From assembly GCA_030433395.1 (NCBI GenBank), contig JAUILX010000032.1:1-9204 (forward strand): DNA of 9,204 nucleotides, given 5' to 3'. The position numbers were made by a program, and so were the translations under genes. This DNA comes from Chlamydiia bacterium. GTDB taxonomy: Bacteria; Chlamydiota; Chlamydiia; Chlamydiales; JACKPQ01. Below are positions 1-8,500 of this stretch, piece after piece (position 1 is the stretch's first letter; each line of letters begins with the position of its first letter). A model generated the notes under the pieces. It did no database searches. It was not told the origin of the DNA and saw only the letters and a list, made by a program, of their open reading frames with translations.

Positions 1-1
1 C

Positions 2-1411
2 AAAGAAGCTCAGGTATCAGAGGATATCCACTACTCTCGTAACAGGTTCTACAACGATTTATCGACTGTGCTAGATCATGAAAACATACTTGGAGAAGAC
101 GAGCAACGAGAATACCGTCTTTTACAGAGCAAAATAGCCTTTGAACTGGACCTTTTTGATGTTGCCTATCGCAAGATTGAGACCTACCTCAAGGATTACT
201 CAGATGATCCATCCATTGCAGAAGCACACTACATCGCAGGATTGGCATCGAAAGAGGTTAATCACGACCTACAACCCGTGTGTTTACACCTTGAGAAAGC
301 CCTCTTACTCAATCCAGAAATGTTTGACACAGCTGGCGTACATTTAGAGCTTTATAACGCCTATTTAACCCTTTCTTCATTGACACAAGATCAAGATTCA
401 TTCCTATGTAAAGCCGCTTTACATTTGTACAAAGCCATTGATCTAGATACACAACCCATCAAGGCAGAAAACAAACTTTGGCTTGCAAATTACTTCTACG
501 AAACAGGAAATAAAACCAAAGATAGTGATGAGAAAACCCTCAGCCACCAACGAGCATTCCAACTGTTAAAAACCACTGTAACGGTTGACGATGCTTGGAC
601 TGTTGTAGAAATCAATGAAGACTCTCTTTTTATAGAAGGAGAAGTCTTAAAACTTGCAGACTTACTCGACCAGCAAGGATTAGCTAATCACAAACGCGAC
701 CTATTAAAAAGCTTGGCAGCTCAGCAAAATAGCCATCCAAGCTGGGACTGGCGACTGCAAAGACGCGCTCTTTTAGAACTTGCAAAAGCTCATGAATCTT
801 TAGGTGACGAGGATAAAGCGCTGCAAACTTATAGCTTTATTGCTGAAACAGCCAAATACAGCCCTTCAGAGCTGTCCTACGTGGCCCTTTTAAAAGAAGC
901 TCGCCTAAGATTTCAAAAGCTTGATCCAGCATCAAGAACTGAAGACAATGACGAGATGCGATCTGTTTTATACAACCTAAAAGAGCTGCAGATCAAAAAA
1001 CAAGCGTCAACAGAGCCTATTCACTTAGAAGCTGCTATTGACTATGCAAAAATGCGTGCTGATCTGTCTCCAAAAAATGAACGTGCAGACAGACACATGT
1101 TTTTCCTAACTAGGCTCAAAGAAGACTTTAGCCCCACAGATGATATCAACTCACAAAACTACTACACGACACTGCAAGAAGATCCAGAAAAGAATCATCT
1201 TTTCCATCTTCATATGCGTTATGTCGATGCGCAAATTGCCTTACTTGAAGCTGAGCAAGCTCTGGCTGTTAAGTCAATTGAAAGCGCTAAGGACAAAGCC
1301 TTGGCTGCAAAAAGACTTGTTGAAGAGCTTGAAAGCGATCAACTGACAAGCGCTTATTTACGTGAGCAGGTAGAAAAAACCAAACAAGACTTGGCATCAC
1401 TGGGGATCTAG
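2..1411 (+). CDS. TPR-like helical-repeat protein, 5'-truncated by window edge
   Basis: The frame is open from base 2 to the TAG at 1409-1411, giving 469 residues, and no stop precedes the first in-frame GTG (68), so the true start is probably left of the window. Numbering from the first complete codon, helix pairs with TPR-like spacing of Ala, Leu, Tyr and Pro lie near residues 38-66, 71-105, 113-147 and 251-285. The clearest unit is around 251-284, with alternating 'LELAKAHESLGDEDKALQTY'-type helices. Residues about 405-466 form a long charged, Ala/Leu/Glu-rich helix that looks like a coiled coil. There are no enzyme motifs and no membrane segment in the visible part. TPR proteins are generally scaffolds. 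Because the vWA-protein gene follows by 2 bases, I infer the two products act together. I do not recognise the family. The call as an alpha-helical repeat protein is good; the exact TPR assignment is moderate. Confidence 0.75.
   Translation, partial: KEAQVSEDIHYSRNRFYNDLSTVLDHENILGEDEQREYRLLQSKIAFELDLFDVAYRKIETYLKDYSDDPSIAEAHYIAGLASKEVNHDLQPVCLHLEKALLLNPEMFDTAGVHLELYNAYLTLSSLTQDQDSFLCKAALHLYKAIDLDTQPIKAENKLWLANYFYETGNKTKDSDEKTLSHQRAFQLLKTTVTVDDAWTVVEINEDSLFIEGEVLKLADLLDQQGLANHKRDLLKSLAAQQNSHPSWDWRLQRRALLELAKAHESLGDEDKALQTYSFIAETAKYSPSELSYVALLKEARLRFQKLDPASRTEDNDEMRSVLYNLKELQIKKQASTEPIHLEAAIDYAKMRADLSPKNERADRHMFFLTRLKEDFSPTDDINSQNYYTTLQEDPEKNHLFHLHMRYVDAQIALLEAEQALAVKSIESAKDKALAAKRLVEELESDQLTSAYLREQVEKTKQDLASLGI
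1402..1406 (+). promoter_or_regulatory. Shine-Dalgarno supporting the TTG start at 1414
   Basis: GGGGA lies inside the last codons of the TPR gene, 7 bases before TTG 1414. It favours this rare start over the in-frame ATGs at 1465 and 1468, which would remove the charged n-region of the signal peptide. The position implies that ribosomes finishing the TPR gene can re-initiate here. Confidence 0.5.
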
Positions 1412-1413
1412 CT

Positions 1414-4400
1414 TTGCCAATAAATACAACACTGGTTAGCTCTGGGCTTAAGGTCGCCATCATTATGATGGCGATCCCAGCTATTGCGTGGACGAAACCT
1501 CTAAAAATCCCGAAGCACACATTTGATCATCAACACTCTTTTACAGAACTTCCTGCCAATAACTCCCCTCATGAAATCCCATTGGAGAAACAGAATTGGA
1601 TATTTCCTAAACGCCCATGGCATGAACCATCCATAAGAGATATAAACTGCTCGGACTTCTCCAATCCTATGCTCCTCCCAATAACGCGATCTCAACCACT
1701 GCCATTCGTAGTTAAGTCACAAGTATTACAACCTATTTTGGCCACTGCACAATTCCCACATCACAAAATACCAAAGAATCCTACCACTGAATTTCCCTCT
1801 ATAGCCCATCACTGGTATGCAAGATTAGATAACCAAATTTACAAGCAAATATTCAAAGCAAAAGAAGAATCTACGAAAGCACTAATTCAAGCTAAGGTTC
1901 AAAGTCTTAAATTAACCCCTCAGTCATTTTCTCTGGATCCACTTGTAATATCTAATGAAGCATTGTCTTTGTCATTAAAACTCTCCTATTTGGCATGCCC
2001 AAAAGCTAAAATTGCTACCATCGCCATGACATCATTGACCCTCCCTTGTGAAATCAAGATTGAAGGCCCTCTACAAGAATCTCAACTAGGCTGCCAAAAT
2101 GCCGCATTAGAATTCATTAAACGACCAGAATTCTCGACAGAGCCTAAAAAATTGGTTAATGAGCATCAAGTTATCCTCCCTTATTTTATTTATACCACCA
2201 CCATAGACCCGTTTTCTCAGCTGGCTTTTCATCATCCATACCCAACCAGAGGAAAAGCCATTGCCTTTAACCAGACAAAGTACTGCATCAATATTGTAAA
2301 ATCACACCAATTTACCGATGACCGAGAAACTGAATTGATTACACCTCGCTACCAGAGCCTAACCCGTCAACAAAATTCAAATCCGATCGTCCCTATTAAT
2401 GTTGTGAATCACCTCACCCATACGCCTGAATTCGCCTTCAAGGAAACTGCAAACATTAAAAAACTCAGATATGGACTCAAAACTGTTAAACACCATCAGC
2501 ATGCTGCATTGCAAAAGCAGCCTAGCGGCATTACGTTCTGCTATCCTGCGTTTATCGCTAATGTTCCTGATGACTCCATCACTAAGCAATCCATTCACCC
2601 CATTCTTCAAGATATCGAGTTAAACTTTTTCTACCTTGAACCATCGGCCCTGATTTTAGAGCCTCTACCATTAACAATTGCGCTGCCAACCTTGAGTGAA
2701 ACAGGCTTTAAAATCCGCGATCATATGGCAATGGGCTTTATTCACTTCCGAGCCCATCAAATCCTTCCAAAAGCTTTTATAACAAAGGAGTTAACGACCA
2801 ATTTGTTAGTCGTTACAGACAAATTATCCGCTCCTAAAAGTAAGCGGCAAAAAGCTCAAATGCCCTTCCGCCCTCACTCAATTGACTCTGTTGGGCAATG
2901 GGTTGATTGTGATTTATATATTTCACCACTGGTGATTTCATCGCATGAGCCCCTTTTACCAATATTTTCCCTTGATGCAGTCCCGGACGGGCGACCACTT
3001 TTACAAACAACAGGTGCACTCATTCCAACACTTGCTTTAAACTTCTCTAAATTTAGTGAATTAGCAGCTGATTGCATTGCTTTACTGCCCCAGGATGCCT
3101 CCATCAAAAAGACACTCTGCTTTGATACACAATTCCAACCTTCGAAAGAACTTTTTCTCGGCAACCTTTCCCTTGACTCTAGCTTCTCAATAAAAAAATG
3201 CACTAGCCAAAGCTTCAATTTTGAGCCATTTGTAATAACTGCCTACGATCACCGTCGTAATTTAATCAAAAGCACCAGCATACCCATGCACCCTGCAGCG
3301 TTATCACCACTTAATGAACTGAACTCGATATCTCTACTCCATGAGGCCAAAAAACAGCACAGCAGTCGTCTTGTATTTGCACGTAGTGATGCCTATATAC
3401 GCAAGTTTGGTCACTCGCCCACATTTGAAACGCACCAAATTAAACCAATTCCTATCTCCATGCCAAAGGCTATAACACCTCCATCATTGAGCATTGGGCC
3501 TCAGCAATTATGGTGCGCAACTCCTGAACAAAAACCAAGCTTGCCTTTCCCCACATCGATTAATCGCATACGATTAGCTTTGTGTGAAGATGTTAATCGA
3601 AAAAACCGTTTAACCTTTGCCAATTTATCTGGAATTCCATCCCTTTATGAACTCGACACAACCACTCTTAATACAGAATTTAGTGTTGAGCTCGCCTGGA
3701 TGCCAAAAGCAAACAGCAAACGTTATTCCTACGCTATTACTTTAAAAACCTGTGAATCCGCTCATTTTGCACGCATTCCACAAAACATTCATTTTGTCAT
3801 TGATAATACATTGCCCCTTGATAAGACTAAAATTAGTACATACAAAGGGGGGATTCTGCGAGCACTTCCCTACATACATCAAGATGACTGCTTTAATATA
3901 ATTAGCTATGAGGATGGCCTTATTTCATTTAGTCCCGTTCCGCTAGCTGTAACTCCAAGTTCAAAAGCTGCCGCCCGAGCCTATCTCAATGGGCTCTCTT
4001 TGAAACGCTCACACAAAAAAACAAACACGTATAAAATGCTCAATCAGATCTACACTGAGCTGCAAGATCAACCGGGTTTACATACTGTTTTACTCCTCAC
4101 TGATGGCCAGTCGCTACCTTTCCTTCCAAAAAAAGGTGAAGAAGCGCGCACCCTAGTTTTAAATAACCAGAACCTGTTTAGCCTTTACCCTGCAAGCAGC
4201 GGCAGCCAAGTAGCGCATCGCCACCTGCAAATACTGAGCGCCACCCAGCGTGGTCGCCCCTTCTACGCTCCCAACCTTGTTTCCTTTCCTCGCAAGTTTG
4301 CAGCCTTTGTTAAAAAGTTAAATGAGCCAATTGCCCGCGATCTCTATCCCGTTGTTTTGCCTTCAAATCCCGATACAAAACACCGACTTTACACAGAAAA

Positions 4401-4680
4401 CCCCAGACTGCCCAATCTCTACCGATCAACTCCTCTTGTTATCTATGGCGAAACCGATTCTCTTGAACCATTTACTCTCATGCTTCAAGCCCGATTAAAG
4501 GGCCGCTACGTGAATATCAGCAAAAAGATGGTATTTAGTCCTACTCCCTCCACTTCTGCCCAGTTATTCGACCAACAGCTCTACGATGAGAATGCAAAGT
4601 TTATCTCAGACCTCTTTCACAAATCCACTAGGGATGCCCTAGAGCAAGCCAACAACATTTTGAGTTTATGCAAGTCATAG
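1414..4680 (+). CDS. Large secreted protein with C-terminal von Willebrand A-like domain
   Basis: The protein has 1088 residues. Residues 1-25 look like a Sec signal peptide: Lys13, a hydrophobic core at 14-24 and an Ala-Ile-Ala site before Trp26. It is therefore probably periplasmic or outer-membrane-associated. Residues about 26-740 are rich in Pro, Leu, Ile and beta-branched residues, with no known domain that I can name; a Pro-Leu/Phe-Val-Ile-Ser/Thr motif recurs at 176-180, 505-509 and 605-609. A vWA-like fold spans about 788-960: a 'FVIDNT' strand at 794-799, a 'DDCFNIISYEDG' segment, 'TNT' at 870-872 and 'LLLTDGQ' at 893-899. The MIDAS motif is incomplete, because Asp797-x-Thr799 is followed by Pro801 where DxSxS has Ser. 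vWA domains usually mediate metal-dependent protein binding, so the function here is inferred as adhesion or assembly. The gene begins 2 bases after the TPR gene and overlaps rsmD by 13 bases. Confidence 0.8.
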   Translation: MPINTTLVSSGLKVAIIMMAIPAIAWTKPLKIPKHTFDHQHSFTELPANNSPHEIPLEKQNWIFPKRPWHEPSIRDINCSDFSNPMLLPITRSQPLPFVVKSQVLQPILATAQFPHHKIPKNPTTEFPSIAHHWYARLDNQIYKQIFKAKEESTKALIQAKVQSLKLTPQSFSLDPLVISNEALSLSLKLSYLACPKAKIATIAMTSLTLPCEIKIEGPLQESQLGCQNAALEFIKRPEFSTEPKKLVNEHQVILPYFIYTTTIDPFSQLAFHHPYPTRGKAIAFNQTKYCINIVKSHQFTDDRETELITPRYQSLTRQQNSNPIVPINVVNHLTHTPEFAFKETANIKKLRYGLKTVKHHQHAALQKQPSGITFCYPAFIANVPDDSITKQSIHPILQDIELNFFYLEPSALILEPLPLTIALPTLSETGFKIRDHMAMGFIHFRAHQILPKAFITKELTTNLLVVTDKLSAPKSKRQKAQMPFRPHSIDSVGQWVDCDLYISPLVISSHEPLLPIFSLDAVPDGRPLLQTTGALIPTLALNFSKFSELAADCIALLPQDASIKKTLCFDTQFQPSKELFLGNLSLDSSFSIKKCTSQSFNFEPFVITAYDHRRNLIKSTSIPMHPAALSPLNELNSISLLHEAKKQHSSRLVFARSDAYIRKFGHSPTFETHQIKPIPISMPKAITPPSLSIGPQQLWCATPEQKPSLPFPTSINRIRLALCEDVNRKNRLTFANLSGIPSLYELDTTTLNTEFSVELAWMPKANSKRYSYAITLKTCESAHFARIPQNIHFVIDNTLPLDKTKISTYKGGILRALPYIHQDDCFNIISYEDGLISFSPVPLAVTPSSKAAARAYLNGLSLKRSHKKTNTYKMLNQIYTELQDQPGLHTVLLLTDGQSLPFLPKKGEEARTLVLNNQNLFSLYPASSGSQVAHRHLQILSATQRGRPFYAPNLVSFPRKFAAFVKKLNEPIARDLYPVVLPSNPDTKHRLYTENPRLPNLYRSTPLVIYGETDSLEPFTLMLQARLKGRYVNISKKMVFSPTPSTSAQLFDQQLYDENAKFISDLFHKSTRDALEQANNILSLCKS
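1454..1474. repeat. Perfect 10-bp inverted repeat with 1-base centre
   Basis: TCGCCATCAT (1454-1463) and ATGATGGCGA (1465-1474) are exact reverse complements around a central T. In RNA this gives about 9 base pairs closed by a 3-base loop, with a further G-U and G-C pair possible outside. It lies 40 bases downstream of the TTG start, inside the codons for the signal-peptide core. It could be an mRNA hairpin affecting translation of the vWA gene, a DNA dyad for a regulator, or a by-product of the repetitive Ile/Met/Ala codons. Confidence 0.6.
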
Positions 4681-5240
4681 CCGGCCATCTAAAAGGCAGA
4701 GTCCTAAAATCTCCAAAAGGATCAGCTACTCGGCCAACTATCGGCCGGATGAAAAAGTCCATCTTTGACATCTGCGCTCAAGAGCTGCAGGACTGTCATT
4801 TTTTGGATATTTTTGCCGGCAGCGGCCAGATGGGCATCGAGGCGCTAAGCCGAGGAGCTGCATTTGCAACCTTTATTGAAAATGCACCCGCCGCTATCAG
4901 TTGCCTCAAGTCAAATCTAGAAACCTTTGGGCTCACTCATACTTCACAACTGCTCGCAAAACCTTCGCAACGCTCTTTAATAAACCTCATCGAGCAAGAT
5001 GTATGCTTTGATATCATCTATATCGATCCGCCCTATGGCACACCGCTAACAGAAAAAACACTTCATCAAATTGACAAAAGCACTCTATTCCACCCTCAAA
5101 CACGCATCTTCTTAGAAGAATCCCAGTGCTTTGAAAACAAACTTGATAAACTAGATCTAGAGCATATTCACTGTATTCAGATACGCAAGTATGGCGACAC
5201 AAAGCTCTTTGAGTTTAGGCAAAAACTCTCAGGTTACTGA
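4668..5240 (+). CDS. rsmD: 16S rRNA (guanine966-N2)-methyltransferase RsmD
   Basis: The product is a cytoplasmic SAM-dependent methyltransferase that, by family knowledge, makes m2G966 in the 16S rRNA of the small subunit. It has 190 residues, close to the family's usual size. The N-terminus fits the RsmD pattern (Ile-Ala-Gly-x-Leu-Lys-Gly, then Thr-Arg-Pro-Thr), which supports ATG 4668. The SAM-binding motif I is 'DIFAGSGQMGIEALSRGA', starting at Asp47. The catalytic motif IV is Asp120-Pro-Pro-Tyr123, as expected for methylation of an exocyclic amino group. 'KYGDTKLFEFR' near the end is also typical. There is no good Shine-Dalgarno; the 13-base overlap with the vWA gene suggests translational coupling. 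The last six residues (QKLSGY) run into the edge of a transposase relic and may be an acquired tail. This is the most secure call in the window. Confidence 0.95.
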   Translation: MQVIAGHLKGRVLKSPKGSATRPTIGRMKKSIFDICAQELQDCHFLDIFAGSGQMGIEALSRGAAFATFIENAPAAISCLKSNLETFGLTHTSQLLAKPSQRSLINLIEQDVCFDIIYIDPPYGTPLTEKTLHQIDKSTLFHPQTRIFLEESQCFENKLDKLDLEHIHCIQIRKYGDTKLFEFRQKLSGY

Positions 5241-5519
5241 ACCACACTCGTCTACAATCAGCAAGTGCTTCTCCCAAAATTGCTTTTGCAAATGCGACAA
5301 CTCGACCAACATCAATCTCGAGCTTACTCCCTTCAACCACTGCATGATTTTGCTTAAGCATTGAGTTAACCTATAGCTGGTGAACATATGCGCGTGATCG
5401 CTCGCTATTTTTCCTATAATAATTTTTATTTCGTGCCCTAATGCTTCTTGTCTTAAAATGTCTCTCAAGCGGATTGAGACCTGCCCTGTTAACACACTCT
5501 TTCTAAATTTTTTACTCAA
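5229..5519 (-). pseudogene. tnpA: IS200/IS605-family transposase TnpA, truncated remnant
   Basis: The open frame of 96 codons matches the Y1 (HUH) transposase family by eye. It has 'FRKSVLTGQV' near the start, the metal-binding HUH motif as Asp41-His42-Ala43-His44, 'WLKGVSSR' and 'FWEKHL'. Active enzymes have about 130-150 residues. Here the first beta strand upstream of 'KFRK' is missing, and the frame is closed by a TGA just upstream of 5540. At the other end, the segment that should carry the catalytic tyrosine after 'HLW' (family pattern W-A-R-G-Y-F) is replaced by a shorter stretch without Tyr, ending 'GSVT' and a stop. The only start available is TTG 5519. The remnant cannot transpose. 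It overlaps the rsmD 3' end by 12 bases tail to tail. No IS end hairpins are evident. Confidence 0.8.
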
Positions 5520-5540
5520 TTTTTGCGCGCAGCTGCCTCA
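5514..5540. repeat. 27-bp flanking direct repeat, copy A
   Basis: This segment, starting ACTCAATTTTTGCGCG, aligns without gaps to 8741-8767 with 23 of 27 identical bases. Copy A sits exactly where recognisable tnpA homology stops, and 57 bases from the stop codon of the U-box gene. The two copies bracket that gene in the same orientation. Confidence 0.45.
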
Positions 5541-5596
5541 GGCCTATCCTGCACTAGTCCACCTTGGGCAGATTCTACCAAAAATCAAGATCCAAT

Positions 5597-8500
5597 TTAA
5601 AAACTGGACTTTCGGAGAACCCCCACCCCTACGAGGTCGTGGCTGGCACTGTCGTAGAAGTAACCGACGCCGCCACCACCGCCAAAGCCGCAGCAAGCTA
5701 TCGGATACCTACCATACGAGTGCATTTCCTTGCAGCGTGCCCATGAATTTGCGTAAAGGTTATCGTGATGGGTGACTTCTTGCAAGTACAGCCCAAAGGT
5801 CATTTCGATCACTTTTGGCAGTCGATAGCGATCTCCCAGCTGCGCTACCATTTGTCTTTGCTGAACGTAGGTTTTGTTTTTGCTGTTCTGGATGCAGTCT
5901 TTGCTTATGAGTGCCCAGTAACTAGCAACTGCATGGTTGTTTTCACTGTCTTCAGGACACCAAGAGGTAATTTTAGGACCATCTCTGCTGTCAAGGAAGG
6001 TTTTGAAGCGCTCCAAAGTAAGCTTTTTGTCGTTGAGTGTGGCGGGAATGAGCACTAAAATATGGGTCTCACCGATGGTTGTGCCAAAACGCTCTAGTCC
6101 TAGCGCTGCTGGGCAGGGCTCGGCTAGGATAGCTTCCATATCTTCAGGTAAGGGTGGCTCTTCTCCAACGTCTCCTAGATGCGCCCACGCGTCCGCTCCT
6201 AACGCTTGTTCGGGGAGAGGCTGGACAATTTCTCGGAGTAGAATCTGCTTAACTTCGACTGAAGCAGCAGAGGATTGGGATTGTGTCCAGGCTGCTTTCC
6301 CAAAGGCCGGCTCTGGAATGGCTGGACTTTGTGGTGCTTCTGGCTTTAAGGCTAGGCTTGATGCCCGAGGTTGCTGGCTAATGCTAGCAAGGGCTTGGCT
6401 AAGCTCTGTGAGCTGTTGGTCGGTAAATCCAAAGCGGCTCTTGGGCTGTTGAAAGAAGAGTGGGATGGGTTCTTGACGGCCAGCTCTGGTGGGAGCCAAT
6501 TTTGCTGCTAGGTCTAGGCGTTGGGTGAGCTGGTCTGGGGTTAGGAGGGAAAAGGTTTTTTCTCTGAGGTGCTCAACGTTAGCTTTTCCGGGGGCTAGGT
6601 TTTGATGGTTGTAGGCGTGACCAAAGCGTAGACGATCGCTTTCAAAAAGGGTGGTGGTATAGGTTTTATCTCCTAGGGTGGTGGTTTGGATGGCATTGGG
6701 ATCTGCCTGGGTAAGCTTGTTTTTAAGGGTTTGGTAGGCTGGATAGGCTGCGATATCTTTTAGTCGTTGGCCTAGGGCGCATGAGAGGGTGGTAATGGCA
6801 AAGTGCAGGAGGCCAGCTTGTTGCCACAGGGTTTGATTTTTGTTTTTGAGGGCCTGTGCTTGCTGGTTGAGGATGGCTAGCTCTGATAGGTATTGGTCGA
6901 TGTCTTCTGTGGCTCTGAGTTGGTCTTTGACGGTGTCTTCGATGCCTTCGGTGATGCGAGCGATTTTGTAGATAGGCAGAGAGCTGATTTCTTCTGGTTC
7001 GATGGTTGCTTTGCCGCTATTTTTAAGGCTTTGGATGGCTCGTGAGAGGGGCTGAAGGGCTTTTGCGGTGTTGATGAGGGCAAGGGTGCAGCCGCTGAAT
7101 TTGAAGAGGTGGTGCATGAGCTGGCCGCGGTATTCGTAAGCGGTGGGTCTTTCAAAGAAACTGTGCTCGTCGGTGAAGAGCTGGGGAAGCTGTTTTTGGT
7201 TGGAGGCGATGCCAAGGAGATGAAAAATGCGCATGAGAAGTCCTGCGCTGGCGTAGTGGAGGATGAGGGTGTGTTGTTGGTTCTGTCCGAGTTTTAGGTC
7301 ACCATCTTGAAAAAGGCGTAAGAGGGTATCAAGATCTTGGAAGTGTTGATTGAGGAGTTCTACAAGGTCGCTTTGACGGATGTTTTGGGGTGTAGCAGGC
7401 TGAACGGATTTGATGGACTGAGGACGTTTTGGTCTGGGGCGTGTGGCGGGCGTGGCTAGGATGGTGGAAAGTTTTTGGTGTAGGTTATTGATGTCTTGCT
7501 GGACGTGTTTGCATGTATCGGGATGGAGGTGGTTAGTGATTTTTTCTAGGGTTTGTAGGGTGGCTATCTGCATGGACATGAGTTGGTCGACTTGTTTTTG
7601 TAAGGGTGTGAGATGGGGATGGACTCGGAGTTTGTTTTTTTGGAAGGCAATATGATTTGCAAGGTGGGGTTTGTTAGCAAGGGTTGCATACTCTATGGGG
7701 GTTTGGTCGGCGGTATTGGGCTGTTTTGGATCAGCGCCATTTTGCAAAAGGATGCTGATGATGGCTTTGTTGTCGGCATCGACGGCTAGGTGTAGAGGGC
7801 TTTGGCCGGCTTCGTTGGCTTGGCTGGGGTCTGCTCCTAATTTAAGCAACGCTTTGGTGTAGTCGATGGATTTGTGGGCTATGGCGGATTCTAAGCGTGT
7901 ATTGAATGAAACAGTGCTGCCATAGGCGGTAAGCAGGACTTGTAATCCTTGATGACCAAGGGCTTTGGAGATTTTAGCACACAAGCTGTCTGTAAGTGGG
8001 GGTTTTTGGACTTGGGGATAAAGGTCTAGGATGGCTTCGACGGTATCGGGCGTGGTTTGAAAGCTAAGCTCTAGTAGGGTTTGGTTGTTTTCAAATTTGT
8101 GCTGAAATAAGCGGGGCTCTTTTTGTAAAAGGGTTTTGGTCTTTGCGAGATCTTGTGCAATGACAGCTGTTTGGCAGTTTTGTACAAGCGATGTAGGTAG
8201 GTAGAGTTCCTCATCAGCGGCTTTTATTTTTTTGCGGAAGTTATCTATGGTACGTTTTAAGGCTCGGTTGGGTGTCAGAATTTTATGGGTAAGGATATCT
8301 CCGTGCAACGGACTATTTTCATTAGAGGCTAAACAGCGTTCGATGGCCTCACGCTCATAGGTCTCTCCGTCTGCTGCTATCACAGGGTCGTACATGAGCT
8401 GGTGGGTGATGGGGCAAATGTACTCATCGGGAATTTCGATGGCTTCTTGTTTCCCACCCGCACCCCCAAAGCCCTTTGGCAATATGGTCAGCTGGTTACC

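Noticed and set aside
2874..3218. 114-codon - strand open frame inside the vWA gene
   Set aside because: Antisense to a long continuous coding frame, with no recognisable motif or ribosome site.
5229..5519. Active IS200/IS605 element
   Set aside because: The N-terminal strand and the catalytic tyrosine segment are missing and no end hairpins or tnpB are present, so it is called a pseudogene.
5580..5612. Possible terminator after the U-box gene (CCAGTTT ... AAATTGG spanning the stop codon, then a T-rich stretch)
   Set aside because: The stem is only seven pairs with one G-U and few G-C pairs, includes the stop codon and has a 2-base loop; too weak to call.
5458..5775. 105-codon + strand open frame between rsmD and the U-box gene
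   Set aside because: It runs across the tnpA relic and into the antisense of the U-box C-terminus; its Arg/His-rich end is just the complement of the Gly-rich codons.
5937..6452. 171-codon + strand open frame opposite the U-box gene
   Set aside because: It is antisense to a strongly supported coding sequence and has no ribosome site; the Ser/Ala/Gly-rich product is typical of an antisense shadow.
6877..7215. 112-codon - strand open frame within the U-box gene in another frame
   Set aside because: Ser/Pro/Lys-rich shadow of the C/A-rich coding strand, with no independent start signal.
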